Source: Bacteroidales bacterium M7
Lineage (GTDB): Bacteria; Bacteroidota; Bacteroidia; Bacteroidales; Muribaculaceae
Length of the DNA: 23,471 nt
Direction: 5' to 3'
Assembly (NCBI GenBank): GCA_001689515.1
Contig: LUJR01000043.1
Location: 1 to 23,471, forward strand
The notes below the pieces were generated by a model. It had not been told where the DNA came from and did not search any database. It worked only from the letters and a program-made list of their open reading frames with translations. Made by a program: the position numbers and the translations under genes. Position 1 is the stretch's first letter. Each line of letters begins with the position of its first letter. Below, piece by piece: positions 8,076-14,586 of this stretch.

Positions 8076-8153
8076 GTAGGGACGCGGCGTGCCGCGTCAA
8101 CGTATCAAGGCTGATAAGCAGGTGTTTGATGACGCGGCACGCCGCGTCCCTAC
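8076..8153. repeat. REP-like double palindrome between mazG and topB
   Basis: Two 24-nt arms (8076-8099 and 8130-8153) are near-perfect reverse complements around a 30-nt spacer; each arm is itself a palindrome around GCGGC/GCCGC. The arms match those at 1376-1443, whose spacer has nearly the same length (29 nt) but a different sequence. This mobile-like, intergenic, spacer-variable form resembles bacterial REP/BIME elements. Confidence 0.88.
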
Positions 8154-8165
8154 GTTAAGTATGGC

Positions 8166-8972
8166 TTATAGCTTGGGGATATCTGTGACGGCTTTCGCTT
8201 CGGACCAGAGGGCATCCATCTCGGCGAGGGTCATGTCACTGAGGGAGCGTCCCTGAGCCTTGGCTGCTGCTTCGATGTGGTTGAAACGGCTGATGAATTT
8301 GCGGTTTGTGCGCTCCAGAGCCGTGTCAGGATTGATGCCATAGACACGCGCGAGATTTACGAGGCTGAAGAGCATGTCGCCCAGCTCCGCCTCCATGGCA
8401 TCATGGTCACCCTTTGCCACTTCCGCCTCAAACTCGGCGGTCTCCTCCCGCACCTTGTCCCACACCTGCTCCTTTTCGTCCCAGTCGAAACCCACATGGG
8501 CCGCCTTCTCCTGAATGCGGAAAGCCTTGACCAGCGACGGCAGCGATACAGGGACACCAGCGAGGACAGTGCGGTTGCCGCCCTTCTCACGGAGCTTGAG
8601 CTGTTCCCAGTTCTGCATCACTTCTCCGGCATCGTTGACCTTGCAACGCTCACCAAACACGTGAGGATGACGGAAAATCAGTTTGTCATTAAGGGCATCA
8701 CAGACATCAGCGATGTCAAATGCGTCCTTTTCCTCCCCGATTTTGGCATAGAAAAGCACATGAAGCAATACATCGCCCAGCTCCTTGCGTATGTTGACAT
8801 CATCCTCTGCCAGAAGAGCGTCGCACAGCTCGTAGACCTCCTCTATGGTATTAGGTCGAAGGGATTCGTTGGTCTGCACTCGGTCCCAGGGACATTTGAC
8901 CCTCAGCTCGTCAAGGGTATCGATGACACGTCCGAGAGCCTCTATTTTTTCTTGTCGTGTATGTTGCGGCAT
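8166..8972 (-). CDS. mazG: Nucleoside triphosphate pyrophosphohydrolase MazG
   Basis: MazG hydrolyses (d)NTPs to monophosphates and pyrophosphate, limiting aberrant nucleotides. The 268-aa protein has two tandem MazG domains as in E. coli MazG (263 aa). The first contains CPWDRVQTNESL, then metal-binding E44-E45-x2-E48 and E64-x2-D67 (RKELGDVLLH). The second repeats this with E177-E178-x2-E181 and E196-x2-D199 (EAELGDMLFS). Both sets of acidic residues are intact, so both domains may bind metal. It has a -7 element 26 nt upstream and precedes topB on the same strand. Confidence 0.95.
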   Translation of the reverse strand: MPQHTRQEKIEALGRVIDTLDELRVKCPWDRVQTNESLRPNTIEEVYELCDALLAEDDVNIRKELGDVLLHVLFYAKIGEEKDAFDIADVCDALNDKLIFRHPHVFGERCKVNDAGEVMQNWEQLKLREKGGNRTVLAGVPVSLPSLVKAFRIQEKAAHVGFDWDEKEQVWDKVREETAEFEAEVAKGDHDAMEAELGDMLFSLVNLARVYGINPDTALERTNRKFISRFNHIEAAAKAQGRSLSDMTLAEMDALWSEAKAVTDIPKL

Positions 8973-8997
8973 GATCAGTGTATTTATAACTCTATGG

Positions 8998-9005
8998 CAA
9001 AGTTA
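8998..9005 (-). promoter_or_regulatory. Candidate -7 promoter element of mazG
   Basis: On the minus strand the bases read TAACTTTG, matching TAnnTTTG, with a transcription start near 8991 and a leader of about 20 nt. The -33 region is not convincing (TGTT near 9027-9030). Confidence 0.5.
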
Positions 9006-9164
9006 GAAAATTTTCATCTCTGTTTTAACATCAATACATCTTTAAAATAGCTTCAAAACGCAGTCACACCCTCACAAAAGCTGTTATGCAACATATTTTT
9101 GCAAAATTTTTCGCAATCACTATAAATCATCGCAAAAATGTTTCTTCATTTCATAATTTTTCAC

Positions 9165-9172
9165 TAATTTTG
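9165..9172 (+). promoter_or_regulatory. Candidate -7 promoter element of the fimbrial locus
   Basis: TAATTTTG matches TAnnTTTG; the expected -33 position (about 9142) has only TTT. The transcript would carry a leader of about 230 nt before the DUF3575 gene at 9412. The 439-nt gene-free stretch 8973-9411 otherwise holds the mazG -7 box, a very A/T-rich segment at 9090-9180 and the palindromes at 9313-9356. Confidence 0.45.
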
Positions 9173-9312
9173 CAATCGGAAATATTATACAGAGTACATC
9201 AATACGGCAGACAGTCTACATCTCTGCCTGCAATCGCATTCCGCTCTCAATTCTGACGATACATTGCAGTAATCTTGCTTCACCAAAAAGCATCATACAA
9301 GCAGTCTTAATA

Positions 9313-9340
9313 ATATAAACATGGCATGCCATGTTTATAT
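9313..9340. repeat. Perfect 28-bp palindrome in the fimbrial leader
   Basis: ATATAAACATGGCA is followed directly by its exact reverse complement TGCCATGTTTATAT, with no mismatch. It lies about 72 nt upstream of the DUF3575 start. Such a perfect dyad could be a regulator binding site in DNA or a hairpin in RNA. It shares its last four bases with the next palindrome. Confidence 0.85.
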
Positions 9341-9356
9341 CCCCTATAGGGGATAT
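9337..9356 (+). terminator. Perfect 20-bp palindrome with T run, attenuator candidate
   Basis: ATATCCCCTA and TAGGGGATAT are exact reverse complements and are followed by TTTT at 9357-9360, the form of an intrinsic terminator with a G/C core. It lies inside the presumed leader of the fimbrial operon, 55 nt before the first start codon. This suggests conditional early termination, but no competing antiterminator with a known ligand is recognised. Confidence 0.55.
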
Positions 9357-9411
9357 TTTTCCACACTCTTGCATATAACCATACATATTATATATACTTC
9401 TTACCGTCATT

Positions 9412-10035
9412 ATGAAATTTCGTCAATGGATTGTGCTGACCGCACTCCTGATGGTTACAACTACAGCTCTCAACGCACAGACAGCCGCTGTCAAGACCAA
9501 CCTCATCGGCTGGGCAACCACCAATCTCAACATCGGAGCCGAACTCGGTGTGGGGCGCAAGTCGACCGTGCAGATATTCGGTACGCTCAACCCCTGGGAT
9601 TTCGGAAATCTCAAGCGTTACCGCTTCTGGAACGTCATGCCTGAATACCGTTATTTCTTTTGCGAGAAGTTCAACGGACATTTTGTGGGTATACACGCTC
9701 TCGGCGGCCAGTACAACATGCGTAACGTCAAATTTCCGCCGATAGGCTCTGCAAGCGGATTCCCCGACCTGACCAACGAGGAAAACGGTCCCATGATGAC
9801 CAACGACGGGGTCATGAAAGCTCGTCATATGGAAGGCTGGTATGTCGGAGCCGGATTGACCTACGGCTACCAGTGGATGCTCAGCAAGCGGTGGAACCTT
9901 GAAGCCGAGATTGGCGCAGGATACGCCTACTCACCCCTCAAACTGTATGGCCGCTGCAACACCCTCATCGAAGAGAAGAAAATCAGCTACTTCGGACTGA
10001 CCAAAGTAGGCTTGAGCATCATGTACATGTTCTGA
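9412..10035 (+). CDS. DUF3575 outer-membrane beta-barrel protein
   Basis: A 207-aa exported protein with a signal peptide (about residues 1-22, cleavage near ALNA/QTAAV). The rest alternates short amphipathic strands with aromatic-rich turns (NPWDFGNLKRYRFWNVMPEYRYFF, split by turns) and ends in a terminal phenylalanine (SIMYMF), the usual C-terminal signal of outer-membrane barrels. The TNLIGWATTNLNIGAELGVG start is typical of DUF3575, a family that sits beside fimbrial genes in Bacteroidales. Its role is unknown; it may help fimbrial assembly or anchoring at the outer membrane (inference from context). It is the first gene of the fimbrial locus, 62 nt before the next start. Confidence 0.8.
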   Translation: MKFRQWIVLTALLMVTTTALNAQTAAVKTNLIGWATTNLNIGAELGVGRKSTVQIFGTLNPWDFGNLKRYRFWNVMPEYRYFFCEKFNGHFVGIHALGGQYNMRNVKFPPIGSASGFPDLTNEENGPMMTNDGVMKARHMEGWYVGAGLTYGYQWMLSKRWNLEAEIGAGYAYSPLKLYGRCNTLIEEKKISYFGLTKVGLSIMYMF

Positions 10036-10097
10036 TGCTACTCATCCCCCACCTATTATATAGCACACATCCAACGAAGCAATACATTCATAACATC

Positions 10098-11549
10098 ATG
10101 AATATCAAGCATATCGCACTCTCACTGGCAGCAGTGGCAGCCATCATGCCCACTGCCATGGCGGGACAAAAAAACCAGGCAACACTCCAGGCTGTGAAAT
10201 TTTCCAATGTCGACCTTGTGCGCAAGGGCGATAAGATGACCGTGACCTTTGACGTAGATGTCACAGACCTGAAACTCAAGCGTGACCAGCAGATCATCTA
10301 TACCCCCGTGCTCGTAGGAGAAGGGGATTCCATAGCATTCGGCAAGATTGTGCTCAACGGCCGCAACGTAGCCCTCAAAGAGGAGCGTGAACCCCAGCGT
10401 CGCATAACCGGAGCCAATACCATGCGCCGCTACAACGGCACCGCCCAGACAGTCAACGTCAGCGAGACAGTGCCCTTTGCCGAGTGGATGAACTACTCGA
10501 AGCTCTACCTTGCCGAAGACCTCTGCGGCTGCGGCACCCTCCAGGACCAGGACCGCGTGCCGGTAGGCGAGTTTGACAACCGCCCCGCGCCCAAGCCCTC
10601 CATGACTTTCGTCACCCCCAAGGCAGAGGCTGTCAAGGCACGTGCCGAAAAAGGCTCGGCATTCGTGGACTATGTTGTCAACAAGACCAACATCCTCCCC
10701 GACTATCGCGGCAACCGTAAGGAGATTGCCAAGATTGTAGCGACAATCGACCTCGTGAAGAACGACCCCAACGTCTCCATAACCGAAATCAACATACACG
10801 GCTACGCATCGCCCGAAGGTCCGTATGACAACAACACACGCCTCGCCAACGGTCGTGCCGCCTCGCTCAAAGAATATGTCCGCAGTCTCTATACGCTGCC
10901 TGAGAACATTTTCACCTCCAACGCCACTCCTGAGGACTGGGAAGGTCTGCGCCGACTGGTAGTTGGCAGCGACCTCAAGGAGAAGACCGAAATACTCGCC
11001 CTCATAGACGATACCGCCATGGATCCCGATGCCAAGGACCACGAGATACGCCGCCGGTTCCCTCAGACCTATCAGTTTATGCTCAAAAACTGGTATCCAG
11101 GTCTGCGCCACTCTGACTACACCGTCAGCTACGTAGTGCGCCCCTTCACCGTCGAGGAGACCAAGGAGATCATGCTCAAAACCCCCAAGCAGGTCAGCCT
11201 GAACGAGATGTTCCTCGTGGCAAAGACGCTGCAGCCTGGATCTCCTGAGTTCAACGAAGTCATGGACATTGCCGTGGCTACCTATCCCGACGACGAGACC
11301 GCCAACCTCAACGCCGCATGCGCCGCCCTCAACGACCAAAACTGGGACAAGGCTGAGAACTACCTCCGTAAAGCCGGCAATACCCCCGAGGCAGCCCATG
11401 CCCGCGGCGTGCTGGCGATGAACCGTGGCGAGTATGACCAGGCAGAGCGTTACCTCACCGAAGCCAAGAACGCAGGCATCGCCTCAGCCGAGACCAACCT
11501 CGAGATTCTCGAGCGTCTGCGCCGCCTCTCCCGCCAGAACCAGGAATAA
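10098..11549 (+). CDS. DUF3868 protein with OmpA-like and TPR regions
   Basis: I place the start at the ATG at 10098 (483 aa), because it is followed by a clear signal peptide MNIKHIALSLAAVAAIMPTAMA; the in-frame ATG at 10035 adds 21 residues that overlap the previous stop and spoil the signal. Residues about 28-110 fit DUF3868. Residues about 185-290 resemble the OmpA C-terminal fold that binds peptidoglycan, with the motif GYASPEGP...N..LANGRAASLKEYV near residue 235. Residues about 395-483 form tetratricopeptide-like helices (AACAALNDQNWDKAENYL, ARGVLAMNRGEYDQAERYL). The combination suggests a periplasmic scaffold linking the fimbrial machinery to the cell wall. This pair with DUF3575 is a recurrent companion of Bacteroidales fimbriae. 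Confidence 0.8.
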   Translation: MNIKHIALSLAAVAAIMPTAMAGQKNQATLQAVKFSNVDLVRKGDKMTVTFDVDVTDLKLKRDQQIIYTPVLVGEGDSIAFGKIVLNGRNVALKEEREPQRRITGANTMRRYNGTAQTVNVSETVPFAEWMNYSKLYLAEDLCGCGTLQDQDRVPVGEFDNRPAPKPSMTFVTPKAEAVKARAEKGSAFVDYVVNKTNILPDYRGNRKEIAKIVATIDLVKNDPNVSITEINIHGYASPEGPYDNNTRLANGRAASLKEYVRSLYTLPENIFTSNATPEDWEGLRRLVVGSDLKEKTEILALIDDTAMDPDAKDHEIRRRFPQTYQFMLKNWYPGLRHSDYTVSYVVRPFTVEETKEIMLKTPKQVSLNEMFLVAKTLQPGSPEFNEVMDIAVATYPDDETANLNAACAALNDQNWDKAENYLRKAGNTPEAAHARGVLAMNRGEYDQAERYLTEAKNAGIASAETNLEILERLRRLSRQNQE

Positions 11550-11559
11550 TCCTCGATCC

Positions 11560-11587
11560 CTTAAAGTCCTTAAAGACCTTAAGGACT
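11560..11587 (+). repeat. Nine-base tandem repeat and hairpin before the major fimbrillin
   Basis: The gap between the DUF3868 gene and the fimbrillin (11550-11650) contains three imperfect 9-nt units starting CCTTAA, and AGTCCTTAA (11565-11573) pairs perfectly with TTAAGGACT (11579-11587) around a 5-nt loop. There is no convincing TAnnTTTG promoter in this gap, so the element probably lies within a transcript, as a processing or attenuation site. Confidence 0.6.
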
Positions 11588-11650
11588 CCCCACAACAATC
11601 AAAAAAAATCCACTCATAAATCATAATCCATTTCCAACTTAATCAACTCT

Positions 11651-13279
11651 ATGAAAGTTACAAAGTATGCACTGCTTGCAGCCGGAGCCGTAATGATGGC
11701 ATCGTGCAGCAGCGACGAACCCGCTCTCGACGCTAACGCCCCCGGCAATGACCAGGGTGCAGTTTCATCCGGATTCGCTCAGTTTGACATCAAACTGCCC
11801 CAGACCCAGGGTGGCACACGTGCTGTCAGCTACGAGGAGGGTACACCCGATGAGTATGCTGTCTCCAACGGTAAGATCATCGTGTTCAAGAAAGCCGCTA
11901 CCGAGGCTGCTGCCACATTCGTATGCACAGCTGACCTCACCGGTATGAATTGGAGCGCAGCCACTCCCGGTGAAATCACATCTACCTCAAAGACAGTAGC
12001 ACAGTTGAGCAACATCAACCTCACCGACAACAGCCAGTATGCCGCTGTCATCGTGCTCAACTACAATGACCAGTTCAAGTTCCCCGTTGCCAACCAGACT
12101 TTTGGCGCATGGTCTAAGGAAGCCCAGACCGGCAGCATGATTCTCGCCCAGGGCGGCAAGAACTACCTGACCATGAGCAATGCAGCCAAGTATGTTTCAG
12201 CAACCGTAGAACCCACCGTGCTTGTTGACATCGATAAGAGCAAAATCGCACAGTCAGAAGCCACTATCTCTGGTTCTGCCGGAACAATCCACGTACAGCG
12301 TGCTACCTCTAAGGTGACTGTAAAGACTCTTAACAATTACACTCCCACCGGTGGTGCTTACACATCTGACGAAGTGACCATCAGCGCATGGGCTCTCGAC
12401 ATCACTAACAAGAGCTCTTACCCCGTACAGGTTACTGAGGGACTCAAAGCTTCTTATGCCGACATCTGGAACAAGGACCGCTTCTTCGGAGGCACAAAGT
12501 TTGCCCGCGCATTCTGGGCTATCGACCCCAACTACAGCAAGGACGTACTGAGCCAGACCGCTGTTGAGGCTGATTTCAACGTAATCAACGCCGGTGCGCT
12601 CACTTCTGCTCCCGCCATGGCTTACTGCCTTGAAAACACCTTCGACATCAACCACCAGATGCAGGGTCAGACAACCCGCGTGGTACTCAAGGGTACATAC
12701 AAGCCCAACGGCATCCCCGCAGGCGAAAACTTCTACAAGATCGGAGCAAGCACCGCTCTCTGGAGCACTGCCAACCTCAAGGCTGAAGTAGAGGCTAAGG
12801 CAAAGACCGCCCTCAACTCTAACAACGTGACTGCCGACCTCGGTGCAGTAGCTACCACCAAGGGCTTCCACTCTCTCAAGGAAATCACCATCAAGAACGG
12901 CTCTGCCGCTATCTCCGATGCTGAGTATGCCAAGATTGCAACAGCCCTCGGTCTCGCAAATGCCAATGACAAGGCTATCGCTACCTATGACAAGGGCACA
13001 GTTTACTACATCGCCCGCATCAAGCACTTCGGCGATGCCGAGACTCCCTGGCAGATCGGCAATGATACCTACGGCGGCAACAACGACAAGTGGCTCGGCC
13101 GTTACGGCATGGTGCGCAACACATGGTATGAGCTTGACGTGAAGTCTATATCTAACCCCGGTTCGCCCGACGTGCCCGTCATCAAGCCCGACACCCCCGA
13201 TGACGAGAACGAATACTACATCCAGGTCGAGGTCAACATGCTCGCATGGGCTAAGCGTGTGCAGAACGTAGACCTCTAA
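11651..13279 (+). CDS. Mfa1-family major fimbrial subunit (lipoprotein precursor)
   Basis: Likely the stalk subunit of a type V fimbria. The 542-aa precursor has a lipoprotein signal with lipobox MASC (C19). A first beta strand (AQFDIKLP) is followed by GGTRAV with R57; in Porphyromonas FimA/Mfa1 a protease cuts after an arginine here and frees a groove for strand exchange. The C-terminal part (from about residue 440) resembles the Mfa1 C-terminal domain: GRYGMVRNTWYELDVKSI, then a proline-rich stretch and the terminal strand IQVEVNMLAWAKRVQNVDL. That last strand is nearly repeated in the next gene. The strongest hairpin of the locus follows this gene, consistent with it being the most abundant product. 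Mfa1 itself is a Porphyromonas name, so no symbol is given. Confidence 0.88.
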   Translation: MKVTKYALLAAGAVMMASCSSDEPALDANAPGNDQGAVSSGFAQFDIKLPQTQGGTRAVSYEEGTPDEYAVSNGKIIVFKKAATEAAATFVCTADLTGMNWSAATPGEITSTSKTVAQLSNINLTDNSQYAAVIVLNYNDQFKFPVANQTFGAWSKEAQTGSMILAQGGKNYLTMSNAAKYVSATVEPTVLVDIDKSKIAQSEATISGSAGTIHVQRATSKVTVKTLNNYTPTGGAYTSDEVTISAWALDITNKSSYPVQVTEGLKASYADIWNKDRFFGGTKFARAFWAIDPNYSKDVLSQTAVEADFNVINAGALTSAPAMAYCLENTFDINHQMQGQTTRVVLKGTYKPNGIPAGENFYKIGASTALWSTANLKAEVEAKAKTALNSNNVTADLGAVATTKGFHSLKEITIKNGSAAISDAEYAKIATALGLANANDKAIATYDKGTVYYIARIKHFGDAETPWQIGNDTYGGNNDKWLGRYGMVRNTWYELDVKSISNPGSPDVPVIKPDTPDDENEYYIQVEVNMLAWAKRVQNVDL

Positions 13280-13305
13280 TCCGAGAAACTAACTTCCCTA
13301 TAACT

Positions 13306-13367
13306 AAGACTGCGGAAGCCTACCCGGCTTCCGCGCCGACAGGGCTTCCGCAGTCTTTCCTATTTTT
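13306..13367 (+). terminator. Strong hairpin with alternative pairings after the major fimbrillin
   Basis: AAGACTGCGGAAGCC (13306-13320) pairs perfectly with GGCTTCCGCAGTCTT (13343-13357), followed by TCCTATTTTT. The 22-nt loop contains a second copy of GGCTTCCGC (13326-13334), which can pair with the same left arm as a shorter hairpin. The long form looks like an intrinsic terminator, the short form would leave the right arm free. Partial termination here would lower expression of the anchor and tip genes relative to the stalk gene (inference). Confidence 0.75.
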
Positions 13368-13399
13368 ACTTTTCTCCTACACATCTCTACACAACACAA

Positions 13400-14509
13400 A
13401 TGAAAACACTTAACGGCAAAAGGTATCTCTTCCTCCCGACCCTCGCATCAATGATGCTGGCGGCGTCGCTTACAGGCTGCGGGCTGATGCACGACGACCT
13501 CGAGGACTGCGCTACCCGACCCCTTACCCATACGAGTGTTAAATTCGTCTACGACTACAACACCCAGACGAAGGACATGTTTAACGACCATGTGGGTGCT
13601 GTGACGCTGTACGTGTTTGACCAGAACGGTAAGTACATCACCGAAATCGAGAAGGCTAACGCCTCATCTTCCGACGCCCTCAAGCGCAAGGACTTCCAGA
13701 TAGACCTTGACCTCGCGCCGGGAAAATATAACGTCTATGCCGTAGCCCAGGGCCATCAGGCAGGCTATCAGGCATCACTCCAGGAGCAGGGCGCGAAATT
13801 CCGCCGCACTCCTCTGGCAGCCGGCAACCCCGCCGACAGCTATTTTCTTAACCTTGACCACAACAACGGACTCGTTGTCAACCAAGGTCAGCAACTCGAC
13901 CCACATTGGGCAACATTGAGCCGACAGACTCTTGATGTGCCTTTTGTACCTGAGCCCATCGAAGGCGACGTGCAGAAGCCCGACACCGTTGTGACCGCCA
14001 CAGTGCCCCTGATGCGCGTCACAAACCATTTAGTCATCTCCTTCTGGCAGACCGACTTCCCCACCAAAATCGACCCTTCACACTACGACATAAAGCTCTC
14101 ATTCCCCGAGGGCAACAGCCGCCTGGACCTCAACGGCACCACCTACCACGACCAGGCTATCACATACACCCCCTTGCGCACATGGACCGACAACAAGAAC
14201 ATCGACGGCAACAACGCCGCATGCGTCTATGCCGAATTCAGCTTCCCGCGCATGATGCTTGACCACAACACCCGCATCGTCATCACCAACCGCAACACCG
14301 GACACGTCAGCCACCTCGACTACGTGCCCCGTCTGCTCGCCAAGGGCAAAGACGCATGGAATCCTTTCCCCTGGGGCGAACAGGAGTATCTCGACCGCGA
14401 ATACGAGTATTCGCTCGACTTCCCCCTCGGCGACCCGATACCCAAGTGGGTGCAGGTCAACGTCAACATACTCTCATGGTCAAAACGCATACAGAACGTA
14501 GACCTCTGA
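13400..14509 (+). CDS. Mfa2/FimB-family fimbrial anchor lipoprotein
   Basis: Anchors of this family hold the fimbria in the outer membrane and limit its length. The 369-aa protein has a lipoprotein signal with lipobox LTGC (C27) and the motif C-G-L-M-H-D-D-L-E-D-C (C27-C37), the DL-x-x-C pattern typical of Mfa2/FimB proteins. Residues about 45-150 (VKFVYDYN, VTLYVFDQNGKYI, LAPGKYNVYAVAQG) match the usual first beta domain. There is no (T/S)RA motif after a short first strand as in its neighbours (only ATRP at 38-41), so it may remain uncut. Its last strand, VQVNVNILSWSKRIQNVDL, closely copies the tail of the major subunit. It follows the major subunit by 120 nt containing the hairpin. Confidence 0.88.
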   Translation: MKTLNGKRYLFLPTLASMMLAASLTGCGLMHDDLEDCATRPLTHTSVKFVYDYNTQTKDMFNDHVGAVTLYVFDQNGKYITEIEKANASSSDALKRKDFQIDLDLAPGKYNVYAVAQGHQAGYQASLQEQGAKFRRTPLAAGNPADSYFLNLDHNNGLVVNQGQQLDPHWATLSRQTLDVPFVPEPIEGDVQKPDTVVTATVPLMRVTNHLVISFWQTDFPTKIDPSHYDIKLSFPEGNSRLDLNGTTYHDQAITYTPLRTWTDNKNIDGNNAACVYAEFSFPRMMLDHNTRIVITNRNTGHVSHLDYVPRLLAKGKDAWNPFPWGEQEYLDREYEYSLDFPLGDPIPKWVQVNVNILSWSKRIQNVDL

Positions 14510-14586
14510 CGCTCATTCTCCCTCTCCCTCCCTACAGCACCACATAATTTCTTGCATCAAACCAACATATCACCTCTTCATAACAT

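Noticed and set aside
1376..8153. CRISPR array formed by the repeated GTAGGGACGCGGC units
   Set aside because: The repeats are inverted, scattered between genes and number only three; there are no regular spacers or cas genes.
10035..10097. Upstream in-frame ATG for the DUF3868 gene
   Set aside because: It overlaps the previous stop codon by one base and adds 21 residues in front of a complete signal peptide.
10122..11399. Open frame of 425 codons antisense to the DUF3868 gene
   Set aside because: Shadow of the real gene: G, V and H rich, no signal peptide or motif, and the plus strand has a coherent signal peptide, OmpA-like and TPR regions.
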